A DNA stretch of 64,000 nucleotides from Rhodococcus pseudokoreensis (GTDB lineage: Bacteria; Actinomycetota; Actinomycetes; Mycobacteriales; Mycobacteriaceae): contig NZ_CP070619.1 in assembly GCF_017068395.1 (NCBI RefSeq), positions 5,456,001 through 5,520,000 of the forward strand. Reading direction: 5' to 3'. Positions 51,498 through 59,009 of the stretch are shown here, piece by piece (the first letter of the stretch is position 1; each line of letters begins with the position of its first letter). The position numbers were made by a program, and so were the translations under genes. The notes under the pieces were generated by a model. That model was not told the DNA's origin. It was given only the letters and a program-made list of their open reading frames with translations, and did not search any database.

Positions 51498-52735
51498 AGG
51501 TCGACGATGAACGTGTCCTGTCGGACGACGGACTCGAGAACAGAGCCTTGTCGTTTCTGGCCGATCGCCGCCGACGCAGTCGCACGCAGGGTGCACTCGT
51601 GTGGGGCGAGGGGGATGACGGTGCGGTAGCGATCTGGGACGACCCCGATCCCGACGTCGAGCGTGCCGAACTCGACGTCGCGCGCACCTACCGCCGCGCG
51701 CGCTTCGATGCCGGTTTGGGCTGGCTCGACGGGCCCGTCGAGCACGGGGGCGCGGGGCTGAGCGCCGCATCCCAGCGCCGTTTCGCGGCGCTCGAGGCGC
51801 AGTTCGACACTCCCTCACAGGCATTCTTCAAGCTCGACCGGGTGCTGACGCCGATCTTGCTCCGCTACGCGGATCCGGAGATCGCCCGGCAACACGTCCG
51901 AGGCCTGTTTCGCGGCGATGTCATCGGATGCGAGTTGTTCAGCGAACCCGGAGCCGGCTCCGACCTCGCGAGTCTCACGACGAAGGCGGTACTGGACGGT
52001 GACACCTGGATCGTCGACGGCCAGAAGGTCTGGACGTCGGATGCCCACTACGCCGATATCGGGCTCGCGCTGTGCCGCACCGAATCCCAGGTGTCCGGGC
52101 GCAAAGGTCTGACTGCGTTCCTGGTGGACATGCGGCAACCCGGCGTCGAGGTGCGGCCGTTGCGGCAGATCACCGGGGGCTCCTCCTTCAACGAGGTGTT
52201 CCTCACCGGTGTCCGCGTCCCCGATTCCCACCGAATCGGGGCCCGCGGTCAGGGGTGGGAGGTGGCGCAGGAAACGTTGAAGATCGAACGCACCGCGATC
52301 GGTGTGGGGATGGGGCGGGGCGGTGCCGGTGTGGCCAACGGGGAGCGCCTGGTCGCGCTGGTCCGGTCCCTCGGCCTGGAGAACGACCCCATCGTCCGGC
52401 AGCGATTGGCCGAGGTAGTCATGGCGTTCCGGGCGGCGAAGCATCTCCAGCACGTCACCAGCGCACGGCGCCGGGCCGGGGACAACCCGACGGCGTCTCC
52501 ACTACTTGCGAAGCTGACACTGTCCAACAACCTGCGTTTGGCATCGCGCTTCGTCACCGATCTGCTCGGTCCGCGGCTCGCTGCCGACACCGGCGAATGG
52601 GGCACGTTCGCGTGGAATCAGTTCGTCCTCGGAGAGCCGGGCATGCACATCATGGCGGGCACCGACGAGGTAGTCCACAACATGATCGGCGAACAGGTCC
52701 TCGGGCTGCCACGAGAACCGCGACCGCAGTCGTGA
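51494..52735 (+). CDS. Acyl-CoA dehydrogenase, alpha-type FadE subunit (set B)
   Basis: This acyl-CoA dehydrogenase of 413 residues is the paralogue of 27779-29023: GCELFSEPGAGSD for substrate/flavin contact, WIVDGQKVWTSDAHYAD, and MAGTDEVVHNMIGEQVLG near the end. A glutamate in LKIERTAIG is the candidate catalytic base, in the isovaleryl-CoA dehydrogenase position. GGAGGGTG precedes the ATG, which overlaps the stop of the beta-type subunit. The ilvA start in turn overlaps its own stop. Confidence 0.88.
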   Translation: MKVDDERVLSDDGLENRALSFLADRRRRSRTQGALVWGEGDDGAVAIWDDPDPDVERAELDVARTYRRARFDAGLGWLDGPVEHGGAGLSAASQRRFAALEAQFDTPSQAFFKLDRVLTPILLRYADPEIARQHVRGLFRGDVIGCELFSEPGAGSDLASLTTKAVLDGDTWIVDGQKVWTSDAHYADIGLALCRTESQVSGRKGLTAFLVDMRQPGVEVRPLRQITGGSSFNEVFLTGVRVPDSHRIGARGQGWEVAQETLKIERTAIGVGMGRGGAGVANGERLVALVRSLGLENDPIVRQRLAEVVMAFRAAKHLQHVTSARRRAGDNPTASPLLAKLTLSNNLRLASRFVTDLLGPRLAADTGEWGTFAWNQFVLGEPGMHIMAGTDEVVHNMIGEQVLGLPREPRPQS

Positions 52736-54033
52736 GCGCCGAGACGGTGCCCTGCCACCACGCCCCGGCAATGGCTCCGGCGCATCTGCCCGCGCTCTGT
52801 GTGGCCGACGTCGACGCGGCGGCGGAGCGAATCTCGACGGTCGTGCCGCCGACGCCGCTCGAATATTGTGAGCGTCTGTCGGAACTCACCGGTGCCGAGG
52901 TCTACCTCAAACGTGAGGATCTCACCCGCGTCCGTTCGTACAAGTTGCGCGGTGCTTACAACGTCATGGCGCAGCTTTCTCCTCGCGAACGTGAGGCGGG
53001 CGTCGTCACGGCTAGTGCGGGCAACCATGCCCAGGGCGTGGCGTATGCGTGCCGGGCCATGGGGGTGGCGGGGCGGATCTACGTGCCCACCCGAACTCCG
53101 GAGCAGAAGCGGGATCGCATCCGTGCTCACGGCGGGGCGTTCGTCGAGCTCATTGCGGTCGGCGACACGTTCGACGCGGCGGCGGAGGCCGCGGCTGACG
53201 ACGTCGCGCGCACCGGGGCCACGATGGTTGCGCCGTTCGACGACGCCCGTACCGCGGCGGGGCAGGGCACCATCGCCCGCGAGCTACTCGCCCAGTTGCC
53301 CTCGGCACCGGACCTGGTTCTGGTTCCGGTGGGCGGTGGTGGCTGCCTTGCCGGAATCGGCGCCTACCTGCAGGCCACGTCGTCGTGCACGTCGATCGTC
53401 GGGGTGGAACCGTCCGGTGCGGCATCGATGGCCGCCGCGCTCGCCGCGGGCGGTCCGGTGACGCTGCCGGATGTGGATCCGTTCGTCGACGGGACGGCCG
53501 TCAAGCGCGTCGGTGACATCCCGTACGCGGTGGTATCCCGTCTCGACCGGATCACGATGACTCGGGTCGACGAGGGTGCGGTGTGCACGGCGATGCTCGA
53601 CCTGTATCAGAACGAGGGCATCATCGCCGAGCCGGCCGCCGCGCTGTCCGTCGCCGCACTCGCGGGACTGCCGATCGCACCGGGGACGACTGTCGTGTGC
53701 GTCATTTCGGGTGGCAACAACGATGTTTCGCGCTACAACGAGGTCATCGAGCGATCCCTCGTGCACCGAGGTCTCAAGCACTACTTCCTGGTGGACTTCC
53801 CGCAACAGCCCGGCGCGCTGCGCCGGTTCCTCGATCAGGTGCTCGGTCCCGACGACGACATCACCATGTTCGAGTACATCAAGCGCAACAACCGCGAGTT
53901 CGGTGCCGCACTCGTGGGCATCGAACTGCAGGAGGCCGACACTCTGCCGTTGATCCTCGCGCGGCTGGACGCCTCACCACTGGAGGTGCAGCGCATTGCG
54001 CCGGGCACACAGGAGTTTCGGTACCTCATCTGA
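52732..54033 (+). CDS. ilvA: Threonine ammonia-lyase (biosynthetic type) with regulatory domain
   Basis: This PLP enzyme of 433 residues converts threonine to 2-oxobutanoate, the first step of isoleucine synthesis. Lys71 in RSYKLRGAYN binds PLP; SAGNHAQGVAYA and the glycine loop VGGGGCLAG are intact. A single C-terminal ACT-like regulatory domain (about 345-433, HYFLVDFPQQPGALRRFLDQVLG) matches the shorter actinobacterial IlvA. The GTG at 52732 overlaps the acyl-CoA dehydrogenase stop (GTGA), so it is probably co-expressed with the set B operon. An internal ATG at 52771 is possible; neither has a strong ribosome site. Its place at the end of a catabolic operon is unusual. Confidence 0.88.
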   Translation: MSAETVPCHHAPAMAPAHLPALCVADVDAAAERISTVVPPTPLEYCERLSELTGAEVYLKREDLTRVRSYKLRGAYNVMAQLSPREREAGVVTASAGNHAQGVAYACRAMGVAGRIYVPTRTPEQKRDRIRAHGGAFVELIAVGDTFDAAAEAAADDVARTGATMVAPFDDARTAAGQGTIARELLAQLPSAPDLVLVPVGGGGCLAGIGAYLQATSSCTSIVGVEPSGAASMAAALAAGGPVTLPDVDPFVDGTAVKRVGDIPYAVVSRLDRITMTRVDEGAVCTAMLDLYQNEGIIAEPAAALSVAALAGLPIAPGTTVVCVISGGNNDVSRYNEVIERSLVHRGLKHYFLVDFPQQPGALRRFLDQVLGPDDDITMFEYIKRNNREFGAALVGIELQEADTLPLILARLDASPLEVQRIAPGTQEFRYLI

Positions 54034-54455
54034 CTGACGCAGGTTCTTCCACCGAACCGCCAGGCCCGGGGGTGTTCACAAATTGCGAGCAAGGATGCGG
54101 GCATTGGTAGTTCAGTGACCTGACTGGCCGGTAAACACGCGTAACAGGGACCCATGATTACACCTGATTCCGCGTGCAGCGGGCGCCGTCGCGCAATACG
54201 GGCGAAGGAAGAGAGGACTGGCTCACCGCAAATGTTCACCCCGTATCTCCGGCCGACGGAGCCTGTGGGCCTGCCGGTTCGCGGTGTTGGTGCTGAAAAA
54301 CATTTCCGCAGCATCCCGTGGAAATCCCGTGTCAGCGCACTTTTGCTCTGCAGGGGGCAAATTGGGGAGGATGACTGCCCCGAAACCATCTGGGGTGGCA
54401 ATCCGCAGGGTCCGCAACAGTTGCCCGCTGCCAGGCCGGGCTGATTCCTGGGTGT
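54034..54455. other. Intergenic region with decayed sequence (422 bp)
   Basis: This spacer lies between the convergent ilvA and N-demethylase genes. No intact gene is seen. Its right part (about 54230-54440) carries a remnant of a LysR-type gene, described separately; the left part shows nothing recognisable and no clear terminator hairpin. Confidence 0.65.
54230..54440 (-). pseudogene. LysR-type regulator remnant
   Basis: On the minus strand the stretch 54365-54440 reads LLRTLRIATPDGFGAVIL, matching LSGTVRVATPDGFGAFIL in the intact LysR protein at 57885-58781, and the DNA is alike over about 70 bases. Beyond that the frame drifts; in another frame GRRYGVNICGEPVLSSFARI faintly resembles the following part of the effector domain. 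The helix-turn-helix part is absent, apparently cut by the N-demethylase gene. It looks like the decayed stump of a related LysR gene. Confidence 0.6.
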
Positions 54456-55457
54456 CTATGTGGACACCGGTTCGGATACGTGGGCGCGTAGCCAGCGGGC
54501 TGCCTCGTGGCGGTAGCTGTCGATGCCCTTGTAGGCGGCGATGTCGGCCGGTAGTTCGGAGATGATGGTGGCGAGTTGTTCGCTCCACTCGGGAATGGTG
54601 ACGATGTCTGACAGCGGTGTCAGGTAGGTATGAATATTGAATACCAGCGCTCCGGTCAAGGGAAGACGAATGAGATGTTCGAGTTCGATCCGTAGTTGCA
54701 CGCGGCCGTAGTCCCCGGCGGTGGTGAGTGCCGGGAAGTCGTGCTCCCACTCGGGTCGAGTTTCGAGGCTGGTGTCGCGCTGGGGGGATCCGACGGCGGC
54801 AAAGGTCCAGTTGACGCGTCGATAGATGCGATCGGTTGTGAGTCGCCGCATGAACTGTTGGGCTCGTCCGGTAATTCCGCCATTCGTCAACCCGGGAACT
54901 GGGCGGTGAATCTCGTTGAAGTTCATGCCCACATCGAATTTGACCGACCAGTCGGCGGCGAAGGTCACGAAGGCAGCGTCGAACCAGAGTTGGTCGTGGC
55001 GTTCGGTGAGCAGGAGTATGTCGTCGGGAACTTGGCAGCCGATGAAGGTGAGCGGGTCCTCCGGAAGCGTGGACAGCTCACCCATCTCGAAGTGCTGATC
55101 GATGTCGAGCAGGGTGTTGCGCCAGTGATAGCGGTTGGTGTCTCGGGTCAGTTGCATGGTGTCCGGGTAGGAGTCGGCCATCTGTCGCATCAGAAAGAGC
55201 ATGACGTCCCAGCATGCTGGCATCATGTGCGGCAGAATCTGTACGCGACCTGGGTCTTTCGCGAGGATCTCCCGTTTGAGCTGCATCATTGATGCGTATT
55301 CGAGTCCGAGATCCACGACGTGCCGCCCCCAGCCGCCGGCCGGGGTCGGTGTGTAGCGGGGCGCGGGCTCGACGTTGACCGCGTACCGGAAGGTGTCCTC
55401 GCCGGCGGGGAATGGCCAGGGCAAGCAGTTCAGGTCACTCTCGAGTAGTTCGATCAC
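54456..55457 (-). CDS. Heme-dependent oxidative N-demethylase alpha-type subunit (DUF3445)
   Basis: This 333-residue protein of the HODM alpha-subunit family (formerly DUF3445) is a heme enzyme that removes a methyl group oxidatively from a secondary or tertiary amine. Recognisable parts are the start WPFPAGEDTFRYAVNVEP, the PGRVQILPHM segment, LTFIGCQVPDDILLL, and NGGITGRAQQFMRRL with VNWTFAAVGSPQRDTSLETRPEW, all typical of the family. The GTG start at 55457 has GGAG about 10 bases upstream. It is the last gene of a four-gene operon with a small zinc-ribbon subunit and a flavin/[2Fe-2S] reductase, as in dimethylamine monooxygenase (Dmm). The actual amine is unknown. Confidence 0.85.
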   Translation of the reverse strand: MIELLESDLNCLPWPFPAGEDTFRYAVNVEPAPRYTPTPAGGWGRHVVDLGLEYASMMQLKREILAKDPGRVQILPHMMPACWDVMLFLMRQMADSYPDTMQLTRDTNRYHWRNTLLDIDQHFEMGELSTLPEDPLTFIGCQVPDDILLLTERHDQLWFDAAFVTFAADWSVKFDVGMNFNEIHRPVPGLTNGGITGRAQQFMRRLTTDRIYRRVNWTFAAVGSPQRDTSLETRPEWEHDFPALTTAGDYGRVQLRIELEHLIRLPLTGALVFNIHTYLTPLSDIVTIPEWSEQLATIISELPADIAAYKGIDSYRHEAARWLRAHVSEPVST

Positions 55458-55510
55458 GGTGCTTCGCTCCAGACAAGGTGGGTGGATTCGGGGAATGGTT
55501 TGGCGGCAGC

Positions 55511-56011
55511 TCAGGCCACTGATGCCAGGTACATCGCGCGATGCGACGACGTGTGTGGTCGCACGAGAAGATCGCGACGACAGCCCGAGCACTCCGCGGT
55601 CGTATTCGGTTGGGCAATAGTCCGGGTGGCGGTGTCGCAGTGCGGGCAGTACACGTGGATCGCGTCCACGTGAGTGATGTGGACGAACATCTCGCACGGT
55701 AGTACCCCGTGGGACCGTGCCGCCGCCACGGCCTGCATCACCTCGAACTCGGGTCCGCAGATCATGATGCGGATCCCGACTGTGCTCGACGCGATGAGGT
55801 CGCCCACGGTGGCGGCGCTGGAAGCGGTGTGTTCCGAGATTGACCGCTGTGCGTCGTGAAGTGCACGAGCCCATTGTTTTGCTTTGGCGGCGGCGCTGGG
55901 CGCCTCCCCGAGGATGACCAGAAGGTAGTGGCGTCCGGTCAGATCCATGCTGGCGGCGGTGATTCCGACTGCGCTGGTGGCCGTTCCGGCGTCATGGTCG
56001 ATGCTCGTCAT
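55511..56011 (-). CDS. DmmA-like small subunit with C-terminal zinc ribbon
   Basis: This 166-residue protein has an N-terminal domain with an alpha/beta look (MDLTGRHYLLVILGEAP, then GIRIMICGPEFEVMQAV) and a C-terminal zinc ribbon with Cys122, Cys125, Cys141 and Cys144. That layout matches the DmmA subunit of dimethylamine monooxygenase, whose exact job is not settled. AAGGAA lies 8 bases before the ATG at 56011. It sits between the reductase and the heme subunit gene, which supports a three-component enzyme. Confidence 0.78.
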   Translation of the reverse strand: MTSIDHDAGTATSAVGITAASMDLTGRHYLLVILGEAPSAAAKAKQWARALHDAQRSISEHTASSAATVGDLIASSTVGIRIMICGPEFEVMQAVAAARSHGVLPCEMFVHITHVDAIHVYCPHCDTATRTIAQPNTTAECSGCRRDLLVRPHTSSHRAMYLASVA

Positions 56012-56097
56012 GGCTGGTGTTCCTTGCGTTCGCGGATTTGATGTGGGCTGGGGAGTGCGCGGGGTTCGGGGTGTGACGCCGCCGGGCGGTGCCGTGG

Positions 56098-57075
56098 TCA
56101 CAGGTCCAGCTCCAGTGCACCGGCCGCGCGGGATACGCAGGGCATGAGCGCGTCACCGCGGTCCTTTTCGTCGTCGGTGAGGAACAGGTCGCGGTGTTCG
56201 ATCCGGCCGCTGCGCACAGGGAGTTTGCACTCCCCGCAGACACCCTGTCGGCACAGATTCGGCACGTTGACCCCTTTGTCGAGAAGGGCCTCGAGCAGGC
56301 TGGTGTCGGGACCGACCGGCACCGTGGTTCCTGTGCGGGCGAGGGTGGCGGTGAAGGGTTCACCTGCAGCGGAGATCGCGGACGAGAACGGTTCCGAGTG
56401 GACACGCTGAACCGGCCAGCCCCGCGCGAGCGCTGCTTCGGCCACGGCACCGATCATCGGGGCGGGACCGCAGGTGTACAGATGGGTGCCGATCGGTTGG
56501 CGGGACAACGCGGGCGTCATGTTGTCCCAGAACTGTTCCGGCGTATGCACAGTCGTGAGACGGCCGTCGCACAGCGACGCCAACTCGGGGAGATGAGCAC
56601 CGAATCCGGGGCGAAAGGAATAGATCACCTCGAACGAACGGCCCCACTGCACCGCCGCCCGTACGTGCGAGAGGATGGGGGTGACCCCGATGCCGCCGGC
56701 GACGAGGACATGGTGGCGAGCAGACGCGACGGGGGCAAATGCGCTGCGTGGGCCGGAGATCGTGATCGGATCGCCGACGGCCAGATTGTGCACCCATCGG
56801 GAACCACCGGCACCGGCGGGATCCAGTCGAACCGAGATCGAGTAGTGGTTCGGTTCGATGGCGGGGCCGGTCAACGAGTAGGAATTGCGCGACCCCGGTT
56901 TCCAGGTGACCGCGATGTGGCTACCCGGTGTGAAGGAGGGCAGCGTTCCGCCGCCGACGGGTGCGAGCACGACCTCGCGGATGTCCTCGCACAGCATGGT
57001 GGTGCCGGTGACGACGACGGACAGTTCGGATGCCACTGCCGTGGATGTGGTGGTCACCTCGATAACCTCAGTCAA
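56098..57075 (-). CDS. Ferredoxin reductase with C-terminal [2Fe-2S] domain
   Basis: This 325-residue reductase of the phthalate dioxygenase reductase/VanB class has RNSYSL (63-68) for flavin, GGIGVTPILS (127-136) for NAD(P)H, and a plant-type [2Fe-2S] domain with Cys275, Cys280, Cys283 and Cys313. It should pass electrons from NAD(P)H to the heme N-demethylase. The start is a TTG at 57075, supported by GGAGG 7 bases upstream; no ATG or GTG fits. It follows the cupin gene and precedes the DmmA-like gene on the minus strand. Confidence 0.88.
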   Translation of the reverse strand: MTEVIEVTTTSTAVASELSVVVTGTTMLCEDIREVVLAPVGGGTLPSFTPGSHIAVTWKPGSRNSYSLTGPAIEPNHYSISVRLDPAGAGGSRWVHNLAVGDPITISGPRSAFAPVASARHHVLVAGGIGVTPILSHVRAAVQWGRSFEVIYSFRPGFGAHLPELASLCDGRLTTVHTPEQFWDNMTPALSRQPIGTHLYTCGPAPMIGAVAEAALARGWPVQRVHSEPFSSAISAAGEPFTATLARTGTTVPVGPDTSLLEALLDKGVNVPNLCRQGVCGECKLPVRSGRIEHRDLFLTDDEKDRGDALMPCVSRAAGALELDL

Positions 57076-57192
57076 GGCAGGTCCTCCAGATCTGCTCGAT
57101 TGCTAGAGACGGGGCAGGTACGGGCGGAACCGCCGGGGGAGGGCTACGCGCGCCTGCTCACGCCGGTGGTGGCCGTCCTCGGTGTCACGGTT

Positions 57193-57588
57193 CTACGGCG
57201 CGAACGAGCGGTGACCGACGTAGAACGCGAGCGCCCCGGCGGGTGTGGTGAATCGGATCCGCGAGCCTTTGGGGAAGAAGATCGCATCGTTGGGCTTGGC
57301 GACCTCCGTCTGGCCGGTGTCGAGGTTCTCGAGGAGGAACTCGCCATCGAGCACCACCTTCATCTCGTCGTATTCGTAGAGGTAATCGAGTGGGGCATCG
57401 GTGTGCCGCAGCCCGAAGTACCCGGCTGACATTTCCGAACCGTCCGGGTTGGCGTAGACGTCGTCGATGAACCCTTCCGTGCCGGGGTACTCTGAAGTCG
57501 GCATCTGCGGCAACGACTTCCAGAACTCCGTCGTGACGCGGAACGGGGAAACCGTCGTGGTGGACGCGGTGGGGTCAGGGGACATCAT
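57193..57588 (-). CDS. Cupin protein, EutQ-like
   Basis: This 131-residue single cupin barrel resembles the ethanolamine-utilisation EutQ group: DDVYANPDGSEMSAGYFGL, YLYEYDEMKVVLDGEFLLEN, then KPNDAIFFPKGSRIRF. Metal-binding histidines of typical cupins are largely missing (tyrosine and glutamate in their place), so it may be a binding or scaffolding protein rather than a dioxygenase. GAGGAG 6 bases before the ATG is a strong ribosome site. It is the first gene of the N-demethylase operon. Confidence 0.82.
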   Translation of the reverse strand: MMSPDPTASTTTVSPFRVTTEFWKSLPQMPTSEYPGTEGFIDDVYANPDGSEMSAGYFGLRHTDAPLDYLYEYDEMKVVLDGEFLLENLDTGQTEVAKPNDAIFFPKGSRIRFTTPAGALAFYVGHRSFAP

Positions 57589-57884
57589 CGACTACTCCTC
57601 GGATTCAGTGCTTGCGTGCCATATCGGCACTAGAAGGCAACGTGTGTGAAACCAAAGATAGTGTGAGGAAACCCTGAATCGGTTACGGAACTGTTAACGC
57701 TGGTGACGTTTCGGTACCGCAATGGAGAAAAATTTGAACAGAAACCATTGTGTTGCAACCGGCTACGTTCTTCTTGATGGGATTGCCAAGCCCGATGGCG
57801 GAAAATGGAGAATGCGACGAGGCGACCAGTTTGATAACTACTGGTGGTATCTGTTTCTCTAAGAGAGCTACCGGCTCGAACTGG
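57589..57884. other. Promoter region of the N-demethylase operon (296 bp)
   Basis: This AT-richer spacer lies between the stop of the LysR gene and the start of the cupin gene on the minus strand. It contains GGTTACGGAACTGTTAACG, an imperfect GTTA/TAAC repeat. No gene or strong hairpin is seen. The N-demethylase operon promoter should lie here; LysR control is likely but inferred. Confidence 0.5.
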
Positions 57885-58781
57885 TCATCCGACGCGGGTG
57901 ATCAAGCTGTCGTGGTTCGCGGCGATGGATCGCAGTGTCGCGATGGCGGTTCGGACCCGGGCGAGCCGTTGTAATTCTCGCGGCACGATCAGCCAGTACT
58001 TGCGCAGTACGGTGACCTCTTCGGGCAGTATCCGCACGAGCGTCGGGTCCGGGTCGCCGACGTAGAGCGGGAGGGCGGAGACGCCGAGGCCGGCGGCGGT
58101 GGCGGTCCACTGGCCGGTGATGTTGTTGGTTTGGATGCGCGTGCGGTGCCCGGGGAGGACTTCGTCGAGGATACGCAGCGCCGGCACGTCGAGCAGCGAG
58201 TCGACGTACCCGATCAGCGGATGATCGTGCAAGTCGAGGACGTGGGAGATCCGTGGATGCGATTCGAGGTATCCCGCGCTCGCGTACAGACCCAGGCGGT
58301 AATCGGCGAGTTCGCTGATGTCCACCGCCCGCGGCGACGGCCGTTCGAGGGTCACAGCGACGTCGAACTCTCGGGTTGCGAGAACGTCGTGCCTTGTGGC
58401 GGTCACGATTTCGATGTCGAGGTCGGGGTTCTGTGCGCACAACTCGTCGAGATGGGGGGCGAGGATGAACGCCCCGAACCCGTCCGGGGTGGCGACTCGC
58501 ACGGTTCCCGACAGTCGCCCGCCGCCCGAGGCGGCCCCTTCCATCGCCGCGAGCAACGCGGATTCGATCGACTCCGCCTGTACCACCAACTCGTGTCCGG
58601 CGTCGGTGAGCACCCACCCGGTCGGCACTCGGTCGAACAGCCGGTTCCCCAGTGCCCGCTCGAGGGCGGTGATCCGCCGGCCCACGGTCGAGTGGTTGAC
58701 ACCGAGTCCTTTGCCCGCCGCCACCAGGCGCCCGGTCCGAGCCACTTCGAGGAAATAACGCAGGTCGTCGGCATCGATCAC
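57885..58781 (-). CDS. LysR-family transcriptional regulator
   Basis: This 298-residue LysR protein has an N-terminal helix-turn-helix (YFLEVARTGRLVAAGKGLGV and NHSTVGRRITALERALG) and an effector domain from about 90 onward, starting VRVATPDGFGAFIL. It lies upstream of the N-demethylase operon on the same strand and divergent from the GABA-permease-like gene, so it could control either or both. A palindrome with LysR-type spacing is in the divergent spacer. A decayed copy of part of this gene lies at the far end of the operon (54365-54440). Confidence 0.88.
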   Translation of the reverse strand: MIDADDLRYFLEVARTGRLVAAGKGLGVNHSTVGRRITALERALGNRLFDRVPTGWVLTDAGHELVVQAESIESALLAAMEGAASGGGRLSGTVRVATPDGFGAFILAPHLDELCAQNPDLDIEIVTATRHDVLATREFDVAVTLERPSPRAVDISELADYRLGLYASAGYLESHPRISHVLDLHDHPLIGYVDSLLDVPALRILDEVLPGHRTRIQTNNITGQWTATAAGLGVSALPLYVGDPDPTLVRILPEEVTVLRKYWLIVPRELQRLARVRTAIATLRSIAANHDSLITRVG

Positions 58782-58802
58782 GCCTCACACTAACCGATCG
58801 GT

Positions 58803-58816
58803 GTGCAAATATGCAC
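58803..58816. promoter_or_regulatory. Palindrome in LysR/permease divergent promoter
   Basis: GTGCA-AATA-TGCAC is an inverted repeat containing a T-N(about 11)-A spacing like LysR boxes. It lies 22 bases before the LysR start and about 195 bases before the permease start, consistent with autoregulation and divergent activation. The match is to a loose consensus only. Confidence 0.5.
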
Positions 58817-59009
58817 AGGCGTGTGCCCAATTCGGTGTTGTGATCTGCACCGAACGCAGTGAGACTTGGTTCACACCCCGATGCGGCCGACGCGAAACAG
58901 ACCTTGTCAGGCCGCGCAGAGATCCTTCGACTCGAGTGGTGCCCAGCGGGAGCGAGCCGCCGCCGGGACTCGGGTTCCGCTCCGTATCGCCTGCAATGAG
59001 GAGAAACAC

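Noticed and set aside
54154..54444. Small plus-strand open frame in the ilvA/N-demethylase spacer
   Set aside because: No ribosome site or family resemblance; the minus strand here shows a LysR remnant instead.
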